DNA from: Rathayibacter caricis DSM 15933
GTDB taxonomy: Bacteria > Actinomycetota > Actinomycetes > Actinomycetales > Microbacteriaceae
Assembly (NCBI RefSeq): GCF_003044275.1
Contig: NZ_PZPL01000001.1
Coordinates: 2,356,001 to 2,420,000 of the forward strand
Direction of reading: 5' to 3'
Length of the DNA stretch: 64,000 nucleotides
A program made the position numbers and the translations under genes. Position 1 is the stretch's first letter. The number at the start of each line of letters is the position of its first letter. Below are positions 42,455-50,712 of this stretch, piece after piece. The notes beneath the pieces were generated by a model that did not search any database, was not told the origin of the DNA, and saw nothing but the letters and a program-made list of their open reading frames with translations.

Positions 42455-43642
42455 TCAGACGAACGCCGCCGTGCCGGTGATCGCGCGGCCGACGATCAGG
42501 GTGTTCATCTCGCGCGTGCCCTCGTAGGAGTACAGGGCCTCCGCATCGGCGAAGAAGCGGGCGACCCCGTAATCGAGCACGATGCCGTTGCCGCCCATCA
42601 CCTCCCGGCACCACGCCACCGTCTCGCGCATGCGCGCCGTCGTGTAGGCCTTCGCGAGGGCGGAGTGCTCGTCGCGCTGCTCGCCGGCGTCGAGCATCTC
42701 GGACACCCGGGTCGCCAGGGCGATGCTCGCGGTGATGTTGCCGATGCTCTTGACGAGGAGGTCCTGCACGAGCTGGTGGCCGACGAGGGGCTTGCCGAAC
42801 TGGACGCGCTCGCGGGCGTACCGCAGGGCCGCGTCGTAGGCGCCGATGGCGACTCCGATCGCCTGCCAGGCCACCTCGGCGCGGGTCAGGCGGAGGACCT
42901 TCGCGGTGTCGCGGAAGGAGTTCGCGTTCTGCAGCCGGAGCGACTCCGGCACGCGTACCCCGTCGAGGACGATGTCGGCGTTCTGGATCGTGCGCAGGCT
43001 CTGCTTGCGGGCGATCGCCGTGGCGCGGTAGCCCGGAGTCGTGGTGGGCACGAGGAAGCCCTTGACCTGCCCGTCCTCCGCGTCCTTGGCCCAGATCACG
43101 GTGACGTCGCTGAAGGTCGCGTTCCCGATCCAGCGCTTCTCCCCGTCGAGGATCCAGTCGTCGCCGTCGCGGCGCGCCGTCGTGCGCAGCCCCTGCGCCG
43201 AGTCCGAGCCGGAGTGGGGCTCGGTCAGCCCGAAGGCGCCGATGACCTCGCCGGAGGCGAGCTTGGGCAGCCACTCGGCGCGCTGCTCGTCCGATCCGGT
43301 CACGCCGACCGTGCCCATGACGAGTCCGTTCTGCACGCCCACGTAGGTGGCGATGCCCGCATCGACCCTGCCGAGCTCGAGAGCGACCCAGCCGCGGAAC
43401 ACGGCCGAGTTCTCGATCGCGCGCGTTCGGGGCCACGAGAGCCCGACGGCGCCCGTCGCGTGGATCCCCGGCACGAGGTGGCGCGGGAACTCGGCACGCT
43501 CCCAGTAGTCGTCGGCGATCGGGCGCACCTGCTCCTCGAGGAAGGCGCGGAGGCCCACCAGGAGGTCCTTCTCGGCGGGGGAGAGACCGCCGGCGAAGCC
43601 GTAGAAATCGGCCGCCAGCGTCTCGAAGATCGTGCTGTCCAT
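42455..43642 (-). CDS. Acyl-CoA dehydrogenase, glutaryl-CoA dehydrogenase-like
   Basis: A 395-residue flavoprotein: IGAFGLTEPHSGSD (FAD/substrate loop), GEKRWIGNATFSDV, RKQSLRTIQNADIVLDGVRVP, QFGKPLVGHQLVQDLL, EVMGGNGI, and YEGTREMNTLIVGRAITG around the FAD site resemble glutaryl-CoA dehydrogenases, which oxidise and decarboxylate glutaryl-CoA to crotonyl-CoA in lysine and tryptophan breakdown. ATG at 43642 follows GGAGCAC. It sits between glycan genes with no metabolic link that I can see, and no electron-transfer partner nearby. Confidence 0.9.
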   Translation of the reverse strand: MDSTIFETLAADFYGFAGGLSPAEKDLLVGLRAFLEEQVRPIADDYWERAEFPRHLVPGIHATGAVGLSWPRTRAIENSAVFRGWVALELGRVDAGIATYVGVQNGLVMGTVGVTGSDEQRAEWLPKLASGEVIGAFGLTEPHSGSDSAQGLRTTARRDGDDWILDGEKRWIGNATFSDVTVIWAKDAEDGQVKGFLVPTTTPGYRATAIARKQSLRTIQNADIVLDGVRVPESLRLQNANSFRDTAKVLRLTRAEVAWQAIGVAIGAYDAALRYARERVQFGKPLVGHQLVQDLLVKSIGNITASIALATRVSEMLDAGEQRDEHSALAKAYTTARMRETVAWCREVMGGNGIVLDYGVARFFADAEALYSYEGTREMNTLIVGRAITGTAAFV

Positions 43643-43884
43643 GTGCTCCGTCGCTCCCTGGTTCGAGCCGGACCGCCCTGCCGATCCAGCGGCGGCGACG
43701 CGGCTGGTGCCAGCGTACGAACGCGGGTCCGCGACGGCACGAACGGTGGAGGGGAGCGCCAAGGGGAGCCCCGCCACCGGCGGTCGCCGTTGTGGATCCT
43801 GCTAGCGTCGGGGCGGAGCGGCCCCGGGAGGCCCCGGTACGCGCGCGGCTCCTCCTCTGCTCCCCGGACGGAAAGGCCCGGCCC

Positions 43885-45102
43885 GTGTTCATCCCGATCG
43901 GCAACACCCCCCGCGACTACGCCTGGGGGTCCCTCACCGGCATCTCGGACGCACTCGGCACCCCGGCGTCGGGCGGTCCCGAGGCGGAGCTGTGGCTCGG
44001 GGCGCACCCCGGATCGCCCTCCCGCATTCTCGACCCCGCGTCGGTCGGCGCGGACACCCTCGCGGACTGGATCGCGCGGGAGCCGGAGGCGGCGCTCGCC
44101 GGATCGCACGGCTCGACCGACCCGGTGTCCGGCGCTCCGCGCCTCCCGTTCCTGCTCAAGATCCTCGCCGCGGGCGGCCCGCTCTCGCTGCAGGCGCATC
44201 CCTCGGCCGAGACCGCGCAGCGCCGCTTCGTCGAGGAGGACGAGGCCGGGATCCCGCGCGACGCGGCGGACCGGAACTACAAGGACCCGTTCCACAAGCC
44301 CGAGCTGATCTACGCGCTCACCGAGAGCTTCGACGCGCTGTGCGGCTTCCGCGATCCCGCCCAGGCTCAGGCGCTGCTCGAGGAGCTCTCCCACCGCGCC
44401 GCCGATGAGCAGGCCGCCGTCATCCGCGCCTTCGCCGCGACTCTCGACGGCGACGCCGAGCAGGTGCTCCGCCGCGCCGTGTCCTGGCTGCTCGCCGACG
44501 GCGACCGGAGCGAGGTGTCGGCTCTCGTCGACGCCGTCGTGGCGGCCGCCGACGGGGACGACCGCCTCGATACCCGCACCGTCGCCGACCTCGCCGGGAG
44601 CTACCCGGGCGATCCGGGCATCGTGCTGTCGCTCCTGCTGAACCGGGTGCGGCTCTCGCGCGGCGAGGTGCTCTACCTGCCCGCGGGCAACATCCACGCG
44701 TACCTCCACGGCACCGGCGTCGAGCTGATGGCGGCGTCCGACAACGTGCTGCGCGGCGGGCTGACGCCCAAGCACATCGACGTGCCCGAGCTCGTCGACG
44801 TGCTCGAGTTCTCGCCGCTGCCGGTGCCCTACCTTCCGGCCCACGAGGTCGCGCCCGGTGTCCGCATCTACCGGCCGGACGTGCCGGACTTCGTGCTCGC
44901 GGTCGTGGAGCCGGTGTCGGAGGACGCCGTGGAGCTGGAGCTGCACGGTCCGGCGATCGCGACCGCCACCGCGGGATCCTTCGTCCTCGAGGGCGCGGAG
45001 GGCCGGACGCGCGTCGAGCGCGGAGGCAGTGTCTTCGTCACGCCGTCCGAGGGGACGCTCTCGGTGAGCGGCCGCGGGACGCTCTTCGTCGCCACGCAGT
45101 AG
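43885..45102 (+). CDS. manA: Mannose-6-phosphate isomerase
   Basis: A 405-residue type I isomerase. IGNTPRDYAWGS at the start, FLLKILAAGGPLSLQAHPS (zinc ligands Gln and His), DPFHKPELIYAL (Glu/His), and LYLPAGNIHAYLHGTGVELMAASDNVLRGGLTPKH carry the zinc and substrate residues. It interconverts fructose-6-phosphate and mannose-6-phosphate, feeding GDP-mannose for the Gmd/Rmd branch and for protein or lipid mannosylation. GTG at 43885 has GGAAAGG 8 nt ahead. The longer in-frame extension lacks conservation. Confidence 0.95.
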   Translation: MFIPIGNTPRDYAWGSLTGISDALGTPASGGPEAELWLGAHPGSPSRILDPASVGADTLADWIAREPEAALAGSHGSTDPVSGAPRLPFLLKILAAGGPLSLQAHPSAETAQRRFVEEDEAGIPRDAADRNYKDPFHKPELIYALTESFDALCGFRDPAQAQALLEELSHRAADEQAAVIRAFAATLDGDAEQVLRRAVSWLLADGDRSEVSALVDAVVAAADGDDRLDTRTVADLAGSYPGDPGIVLSLLLNRVRLSRGEVLYLPAGNIHAYLHGTGVELMAASDNVLRGGLTPKHIDVPELVDVLEFSPLPVPYLPAHEVAPGVRIYRPDVPDFVLAVVEPVSEDAVELELHGPAIATATAGSFVLEGAEGRTRVERGGSVFVTPSEGTLSVSGRGTLFVATQ

Positions 45103-45118
45103 CCCTCCGTCCGCCGGA

Positions 45119-46072
45119 TCAGGACGCTTCGGCGCAGGCGAACGTGCGGCGGTAGGCCGCGGGCGTCGTCTGCAGCACGCGCACGAAGTGGTGGCGCATC
45201 ACGGCCGCCGTGCCGAACCCGACCCGTCCCGCGATCGTCTCGAGGGTGAGATCGGTCTCCTCGAGCAGCTGCTGCGCGCGCAGCAGGCGCTGACGGTTGA
45301 GCCAGGCGAGCGGAGTGGTGCCGAGGTCGGCCCGGAACCGCCGCGCGAAGGTGCGAGGCGACATCAGGGCGCGGCGGGCGAGGGTCTCGACGGCGAGCTC
45401 CTGGTCGAGATTGTCGAGCATCCACTCGGTGACCTCCGCGAACGAGTCCGCCCGGGCCTCCGGGATCGGCGTGCGGATGTACTGCGCCTGGCCTCCGTGC
45501 CGTTGCGGCGGCACGACCATCCTCCGCGCGACCACGTTGGCGGCGGCGGCGCCCCACTCCTCCCGCACGATGTGCAGGCAGGCGTCGATCCCCGCGGCGG
45601 TGCCGGCGCTGGTCACGATGCGCCCCTCCTGCACGAAGAGGACGTCGGGGTCGACCCGGACCGACGGGAACCGCTCGGCGAGCTCGTCCGTGTGCATCCA
45701 GTGCGTCGTGGCGCGTCGACCGTCGAGGATCCCCGCCTGGGCGAGCACGAACGCCCCGCTGCACACACTGAGGATCCACGCGCCCCGGGCGTGCGCCCGC
45801 CGGAGGAGGTCGAGCACGCGCTCGTCCACCGGGCCGCGGGGGAGGGCCGGGATCGCGAGGAGGTCCGCGTCCTCCGCCCCGGAGAGGTCGCCCTCGACGA
45901 CCATGTCGAAGCCGAGGCTCGTGGTGACCGGCCCCGGATCCGTCGTCACGATGCGCAGGTCGAAGGCGGGCCCGCCCTGAGCGGTGCGGTCGATGCCGAA
46001 CACCTCGCAGACGACCCCGAACTCGAACGGGGCGAGACCGGGCAGGGCGACGAGGGCGACGGAGCGGAGCAC
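45119..46072 (-). CDS. GlxA-type transcriptional regulator (DJ-1/PfpI + AraC HTH)
   Basis: A 317-residue regulator: a DJ-1/PfpI-like domain (VALVALPGLAPFEFGVVCEVF, AWILSVCSGAFVLAQAGIL with the conserved CSG elbow, ATTHW) followed by an AraC-type double HTH (ELAVETLARRALMSPRTFARRF, TLETIAGRVGFGTAAVMRHHF). The start is set at GTG 46072 because TATCCT lies six bases upstream; an in-frame GTG at 46099 is the alternative. GlxA regulators often control amine or nitrogen catabolism. Target unknown; convergent with manA. Confidence 0.9.
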   Translation of the reverse strand: MLRSVALVALPGLAPFEFGVVCEVFGIDRTAQGGPAFDLRIVTTDPGPVTTSLGFDMVVEGDLSGAEDADLLAIPALPRGPVDERVLDLLRRAHARGAWILSVCSGAFVLAQAGILDGRRATTHWMHTDELAERFPSVRVDPDVLFVQEGRIVTSAGTAAGIDACLHIVREEWGAAAANVVARRMVVPPQRHGGQAQYIRTPIPEARADSFAEVTEWMLDNLDQELAVETLARRALMSPRTFARRFRADLGTTPLAWLNRQRLLRAQQLLEETDLTLETIAGRVGFGTAAVMRHHFVRVLQTTPAAYRRTFACAEAS

Positions 46073-46078
46073 GGCGGC

Positions 46079-46084
46079 AGGATA
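46079..46084 (-). promoter_or_regulatory. -10 element, leaderless start of the GlxA-type gene
   Basis: Minus-strand TATCCT, six bases (GCCGCC), then the GTG at 46072. Confidence 0.5.
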
Positions 46085-46133
46085 TCGCGGGCCGACCACA
46101 TCCCGCCAGAGCAGCGTGTTCCGACGTCGCCGC

Positions 46134-46139
46134 TACAGT
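46134..46139 (+). promoter_or_regulatory. -10 element for galE
   Basis: TACAGT about 46 bp before the galE ATG; leader contains GAGGGAG. Confidence 0.4.
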
Positions 46140-46184
46140 AGCGACGGCGCCGAGCAGGGCCGCCGACGATCGAGGGAGTCGCAC

Positions 46185-47150
46185 ATGGCATGGCTGGTCA
46201 CCGGGGGAGCCGGATACATCGGGGCGCACGTCGTGCGCGCGTTCGCCGAGCAGGGCATCGACCCCGTCGTCGTGGACGACCTGTCGTCGGGCCACGACTC
46301 GTTCGTGCCGGAGGGGGTCCCCTTCCACCGCGGCTCGATCCTCGACGAGGCGCTGCTGGACCGGGTCTTCGCCGAGCACCCGATCGAGGGCGTCGTGCAC
46401 GTCGCCGGCTTCAAGTACGCCGGGGTCTCGGTGCAGAAGCCGCTGCACACCTACGAGCAGAACGTCACGGGCACCCTCCGTGTGCTCGCGGCGATGGAGC
46501 GCGCGGGTGTCTCCTCGATCGTCTTCTCCTCCAGCGCGGCGGTCTACGGCGCGGTCGACGTCGACCTCGTCACCGAGGAGACCCCCAAGAGCCCGGAGTC
46601 GCCCTACGGGGAGTCCAAGCTCATCGGCGAGTGGCTGCTCGCCGACGCGGGACGCGCCTGGGGCGTCCGGCACGCGTCGCTGCGCTACTTCAACGTCGTC
46701 GGCTCCGGATACCCGGACGTGTACGACACGAGTCCGCACAACCTCTTCCCCCTGGTCTTCGAAGCGCTGCTGGCCGGCCGCACGCCGAAGATCTACGGCA
46801 CCGACTACCCCACGCCCGACGGCACCTGCGTGCGCGACTACATCCACGTCGCGGATCTCGCGCTCGCCCACGTCGCCGCGGCACGTCGTCTGGCCGCCGG
46901 CGAGCCGATCGAGCCCGTCTACAACCTGGGCAGCGGCGACGGCGCCTCGGTCGGCGAGATCATGCGCGCCATCGCCGAGACGACCGGCATCGACTTCGAG
47001 CCCGAGACCGCTCCCCGCCGCCCGGGCGACCCGCCGCGCATCGTCGCCTCGGGCGAGCGCGCGGGCCGCGACCTCGGCTGGGAGATGCGCCACTCCCTCT
47101 CGGACATGGTCGACAGCGCCTGGCGAGCCCGGAGCGCCGCCACCGCCTGA
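46185..47150 (+). CDS. galE: UDP-glucose 4-epimerase
   Basis: A 321-residue extended SDR: TGGAGYIGAH (NAD loop), FKYAGVSVQKPLHTYEQNV, FSSSAAVYG (114-122), SPYGESKLIGE (Tyr141, Lys145), RYFNVVGSG, and DGTCVRDYIHVADLALAH are characteristic of GalE. It makes UDP-galactose for glycan assembly. GAGGGAG precedes the ATG by 7 nt. Divergent from the GlxA-type regulator. Confidence 0.93.
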   Translation: MAWLVTGGAGYIGAHVVRAFAEQGIDPVVVDDLSSGHDSFVPEGVPFHRGSILDEALLDRVFAEHPIEGVVHVAGFKYAGVSVQKPLHTYEQNVTGTLRVLAAMERAGVSSIVFSSSAAVYGAVDVDLVTEETPKSPESPYGESKLIGEWLLADAGRAWGVRHASLRYFNVVGSGYPDVYDTSPHNLFPLVFEALLAGRTPKIYGTDYPTPDGTCVRDYIHVADLALAHVAAARRLAAGEPIEPVYNLGSGDGASVGEIMRAIAETTGIDFEPETAPRRPGDPPRIVASGERAGRDLGWEMRHSLSDMVDSAWRARSAATA

Positions 47151-47156
47151 GGACGG

Positions 47157-47190
47157 CACTCCGGCGTCACGCTTGCGACACGCCGGAGTG
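47157..47190 (+). terminator. Terminator hairpin after galE
   Basis: CACTCCGGCGT (47157-47167) and ACGCCGGAGTG (47180-47190) form a perfect 11-bp stem six bases after the galE stop; no T-run. Confidence 0.6.
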
Positions 47191-47195
47191 TCGTG

Positions 47196-47220
47196 AACCC
47201 TCCACGGGTTGTTGAGGGTT
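47196..47220. repeat. Inverted repeat upstream of whiB2
   Basis: AACCCTC (47196-47202) and GAGGGTT (47214-47220) with an 11-nt spacer, ending 13 bp before the -35 hexamer of the whiB2 promoter. Position suits an activator or repressor site. The arm resembles the GAGGGTAA arm of the repeat at 1461. Confidence 0.4.
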
Positions 47221-47233
47221 TACAGTCTGCGAC

Positions 47234-47262
47234 TTGACCTTCGGGAATGACACCGGTGTAAT
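47234..47262 (+). promoter_or_regulatory. Consensus-like promoter of whiB2
   Basis: TTGACC at 47234-47239, a 17-bp spacer, and TGTAAT at 47257-47262. This is the only candidate in the window with both a good -35 and -10 at ideal spacing. The leader to the ATG at 47329 is about 60 nt. Confidence 0.65.
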
Positions 47263-47328
47263 TACGTGGGCGGCGCCTCCGGGAGGAGCGGGTCGCCGAT
47301 CATCGGAACCGGCGGGGTAGGAGACGGC

Positions 47329-47751
47329 ATGGCAATTCCCGACAGCGTCTCAGGACGCGGAGTCTCGGAACCCGGCGGCACCCTCTCCGACCGCGGCGGT
47401 CAGTACGCCTCCAGCGAGCTGCGGGGAGCGGCCGGCCGCGCAGGGGTTCCCGAGGACTGGTTCGTCGATCCGGTGCGTCTCGGCGTGCCCGGTGTCCGAC
47501 CCGGCCTGGACCCCGAGACCGAGGCGCCCGGCGGCGCCCTCTCCTGGCAGGCGGACTCGCTCTGCGCGCAGACGGATCCCGAGGCGTTCTTCCCCGAGAA
47601 GGGCGGCTCGACGCGTGATGCCAAGAAGATCTGCACCTCGTGCGAGGTGCGCTCGCAGTGCCTCGAGTACGCCCTCGAGAACGACGAGCGCTTCGGCATC
47701 TGGGGCGGGCTCTCCGAGCGCGAGCGCCGCAAGCTCCGCCGCCGCGCGTAG
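47329..47751 (+). CDS. whiB2: WhiB-family iron-sulfur regulator (WhiB2/WhmD type)
   Basis: A 140-residue protein. Cys79, Cys102, Cys105 and Cys111 (C-x22-C-x2-C-x5-C) are the 4Fe-4S ligands, followed by FGIWGGLSERERRKLRRRA, the G(I/V)WGG turn and basic DNA-contact tail. TDPEAFFPEKGGSTRDAKK is the WhiB2/WhmD signature, a clade tied to septation. The N-terminal 70 residues are variable. ATG at 47329 has GGAGA at 5 nt. Regulated by a near-consensus promoter with an inverted repeat just upstream. Confidence 0.93.
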   Translation: MAIPDSVSGRGVSEPGGTLSDRGGQYASSELRGAAGRAGVPEDWFVDPVRLGVPGVRPGLDPETEAPGGALSWQADSLCAQTDPEAFFPEKGGSTRDAKKICTSCEVRSQCLEYALENDERFGIWGGLSERERRKLRRRA

Positions 47752-47765
47752 GGCCGCCACGACCC

Positions 47766-47786
47766 GGGCGCGGTCGATCCGCGCCC
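47766..47786 (+). terminator. Terminator hairpin after whiB2
   Basis: GGGCGCGG-TCGAT-CCGCGCCC, a perfect 8-bp stem 14 bp after the stop at 47751. Confidence 0.6.
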
Positions 47787-47833
47787 TCGCGGCGGGGCGG
47801 CGAGCCGCTGGCGAGTGCTCCGCCGCCATCGCC

Positions 47834-47839
47834 TAGGGT
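47834..47839 (+). promoter_or_regulatory. -10 element at 47848 gene
   Basis: TAGGGT followed after 8 nt by ATG 47848; leaderless or nearly so. Confidence 0.45.
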
Positions 47840-47847
47840 GGTCCGCG

Positions 47848-50712
47848 ATGTATCCCCGAGTAACCGCCGTCCTCGTCGCGCGCAACGGCGCCGCGTATCT
47901 GGAACGCACCCTCGCGGCGCTCCGAGCCCAGACCCGGCAGCCCGACGCCACCGTCTTCGTGGACGGGGGATCGAAGGACACAACGGGTGAGCTGCTCGCC
48001 TCCTGGGGTCCCTCGCAGCTAGTGCAGGTCGCCGAGAACCTCCCCTTCGGCCAGGCCGTGGCTCGCGCCGTCCGCGTGATGCAGCCCCCGGCGGGGGAGG
48101 ACGAGTGGCTCTGGCTCCTCGCGCAGGACTCGGCACCCGAGCCCGGCGCGCTCGCGGCCCTCCTCGGCGCGGTCGAGGTCGCGCCGTCCGTGGCCGTCGC
48201 GGGCCCGAAGGTGATGGACTGGACGCGATCGGGCTACATCCGCAGCTACGGCGAGTCGATCACCAACTACGGCACCACGGTCCACCTCGTCGAGGACGAG
48301 CTCGACCAGGGCCAGCACGACGCCAACCCCGACGTGCTCTCGGTCGCCGCGGGCGGCATGCTCGTGCGCCACAGCCTCTGGGAGGAGCTCGGCGGCTTCG
48401 ATCCGGGGCTCCCGGTCGTCGACGACGCCCTCGACTTCTCGATCCGCACCCGCCTCGCCGGGCACCGCGTCAGCCGGGTGCCGGACGCGCGGGTCACCAC
48501 CGCCCGCATCGGCCTGCAGCGCCCCGACGGCCGCCGGATCGACGGAGGCGAGCGCCGCCGGGCGCGCCAGCACCGCACCGCCCAGCTGCACCGCCGCCTG
48601 GCCTACGCGCCCGTGGCGCTCCTGGTCCTCCACTGGCTCTCCCTCGTGCCGCTCGCCGTCGGCCGGGCGGTCGTCCGGCTCCTGCGCAAGCAGCCGGGAC
48701 TCGTCGGGGGCGAGCTGCTCGCGGCCGTCGTCGTGGCGTTCGGCGGCACCAAGGTGCTCCGCGCCCGCACAATCCTCCGCTCCTCGAAGAACGTCGGCTG
48801 GAAGTCGATCGCGCCGCTGCGCATCCCGCTCGACACCGTGCGGCAGCTGCGCTCCGTGCGGCACGACGCCGTGCGGGTGCAGGCTGGTCGCGACCGCCAC
48901 CCGCTGCACTTCTTCCAGAGCGGAGGAGTGTGGGTCGTCCTCGTCGCGGCGCTCGCGGGCCTGATCGTCTACACCCCGCTGATCGCGGCTCCGGCTCTCA
49001 GTGGCGGTGGTCTGCTGACCCTGTCGCCGACGGTCGGCGAGCTCTGGCGGAACGCGGCGTACGGCTGGCGCGACCTCGGCTCGGGCTTCATCGGCGCGGC
49101 CGACCCCTTCGCCGGCGTCCTCGCCGTCCTCGGCTCGCTGACCTTCTGGTCGCCCAGCTACGCGATGGTGCTGCTGTACCTGACGGCGTTCCCGCTGGCC
49201 GCGATGGGCGCCTGGCTGATGATCGCCCGGATCACCCCGCGGCCGCTCGCGCGGGCCTTCGGCGCGCTCGTCTGGATCCTCGCACCCGCGTTCGCCGCTG
49301 CGCAGTCCGACGGGCGCCCGGGCCCGATCCTCGTGCACGTGCTGCTGCCCTGGCTCTTCTTCGCGGGCTTCGGCGCCTACCGCTCGTGGTCGGCGTCCGC
49401 CACCGCGTCGCTCCTGGCCGCGGCCGTGGTCGCGTGCGCGCCGATCCTGTCCCTGCCGCTCCTGGCGATCTGGATCGTGATCCTCGCGACCTCCGGCCGG
49501 CGCGTCGGGCGCTTCGCCGGACTGCCGATCCCGGCGGCCGCCCTGCTGTTCCCGCTCGTCGTGGCGCACGCTCCCCGCGGGGACTGGCTCGCGATCCTCG
49601 CCGACCCCGGAGTCCCGCTCCCGTCGGCGCGCGCGGACCTGTTCTCCCTGCTCGCGGGCGTGCCGTCGGCGCTGACCGCCGGCTGGGTCGACCTGCTGTC
49701 GCAGATCGGGATCACCGAGGCCGCCGCGCCGCTGGCGACGGCCGTGCTGGTGCTGCCGTTGATCGTGGCGGCGCTCGCCTCCCTCCTCCTGCCGAACAAC
49801 CTGTCCGCCCTCGGCGGCGTGGGCGTCGCCTCCGCCGGACTGCTGACCGCCTCCCTCGCGCAGGGGATCCAGGTCGCGACAGCGGGCTCCGAGCCGGTGG
49901 CCGTGTGGAGCGGATCTCCGCTCAGCCTCTACTGGCTCGGTCTGGTCATCGGCTTCTCGCTCTCGCTCGGCGCCCTGCCGTCCTTCCGCCTGGTACCCGC
50001 GCTCGTGGTCACGGTCGCCGCCGCACTCGCGGTCGGCCCGTTCGCCCTCGCCTTCCCGCAGGGTCACTCGTCCATCGCGAGCACCTCCGACCGCTCGCTG
50101 CCGGCCTACGTGGCCGCCGAGGCGCAGAACGACCCGCGGGTGGGCACCGTCGTGCTGGTGCCGCAGGCCGACGGCGGGATCCTCGCCCGCCTCGAGCGCG
50201 GCGCCGGAGCGACGCTCGACCAGCAGTCGACGCTCGCCGCGACGGGGGCCGAGAGCACCGACGAGATCGACGAGCTCGCGGGCAACCTCGTGTCGCGCAC
50301 CGGCTACGACGTGGCGTCGGCGCTCGACGAGCTCGGCGTCCGGTTCGTGGTCCTCACCGAGGCGAGCAGCGAGGACTCGGGCGACGCGGCCTCGGCCGTC
50401 CGCGCCCGCGCCGCGGTCTCGCTCGACGGCAACGCCGCGTTCTCGGCCGTCGGCGACACCCGCTACGGCCTGCTCTGGAGCGCCGTCGATCCCGAGGGCG
50501 GCCGCGCCGAGGCCGCCCCACAGGACGTGGTCGGTCCGTTCGGCATCGCCTACACCGCCGGACTCCTGCTGATCCTCCTCGTCGCGCTCCTCCTGGCGGT
50601 CCCCACCGGGCTCTCGCTCGAGCGCGGCCGTTCCGGCGCGCCGGTGGCCGGGATCGACGACGAACCGGGCGAGGCCACCGGCCAGTTCGACGACGGGACC
50701 GACGATGTCTGA
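47848..50712 (+). CDS. GT2 glycosyltransferase fused to a large multi-pass membrane domain
   Basis: A 954-residue protein. Residues 1-250 are a GT2 catalytic domain (AVLVARNGAAYLERTLAAL, FVDGGSKDTT, LLAQDSAPEPGAL in the DxD position, VAAGGMLVRHSLWEELGGFD). From about 260 there are a dozen or so membrane helices, an outer segment (about 735-890), and a last helix near 905-925 with an acidic tail. Similar proteins sit beside whiB2 and DUF5719 in actinobacteria, but their substrate is not established to my knowledge. It overlaps the next gene by 8 bp, so the two outer-facing proteins are probably made together. Confidence 0.82.
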   Translation: MYPRVTAVLVARNGAAYLERTLAALRAQTRQPDATVFVDGGSKDTTGELLASWGPSQLVQVAENLPFGQAVARAVRVMQPPAGEDEWLWLLAQDSAPEPGALAALLGAVEVAPSVAVAGPKVMDWTRSGYIRSYGESITNYGTTVHLVEDELDQGQHDANPDVLSVAAGGMLVRHSLWEELGGFDPGLPVVDDALDFSIRTRLAGHRVSRVPDARVTTARIGLQRPDGRRIDGGERRRARQHRTAQLHRRLAYAPVALLVLHWLSLVPLAVGRAVVRLLRKQPGLVGGELLAAVVVAFGGTKVLRARTILRSSKNVGWKSIAPLRIPLDTVRQLRSVRHDAVRVQAGRDRHPLHFFQSGGVWVVLVAALAGLIVYTPLIAAPALSGGGLLTLSPTVGELWRNAAYGWRDLGSGFIGAADPFAGVLAVLGSLTFWSPSYAMVLLYLTAFPLAAMGAWLMIARITPRPLARAFGALVWILAPAFAAAQSDGRPGPILVHVLLPWLFFAGFGAYRSWSASATASLLAAAVVACAPILSLPLLAIWIVILATSGRRVGRFAGLPIPAAALLFPLVVAHAPRGDWLAILADPGVPLPSARADLFSLLAGVPSALTAGWVDLLSQIGITEAAAPLATAVLVLPLIVAALASLLLPNNLSALGGVGVASAGLLTASLAQGIQVATAGSEPVAVWSGSPLSLYWLGLVIGFSLSLGALPSFRLVPALVVTVAAALAVGPFALAFPQGHSSIASTSDRSLPAYVAAEAQNDPRVGTVVLVPQADGGILARLERGAGATLDQQSTLAATGAESTDEIDELAGNLVSRTGYDVASALDELGVRFVVLTEASSEDSGDAASAVRARAAVSLDGNAAFSAVGDTRYGLLWSAVDPEGGRAEAAPQDVVGPFGIAYTAGLLLILLVALLLAVPTGLSLERGRSGAPVAGIDDEPGEATGQFDDGTDDV

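Noticed and set aside
41408..44308. 966-codon plus-strand frame
   Set aside because: Antisense to a polymerase-like gene and the acyl-CoA dehydrogenase; no motif and extreme composition.
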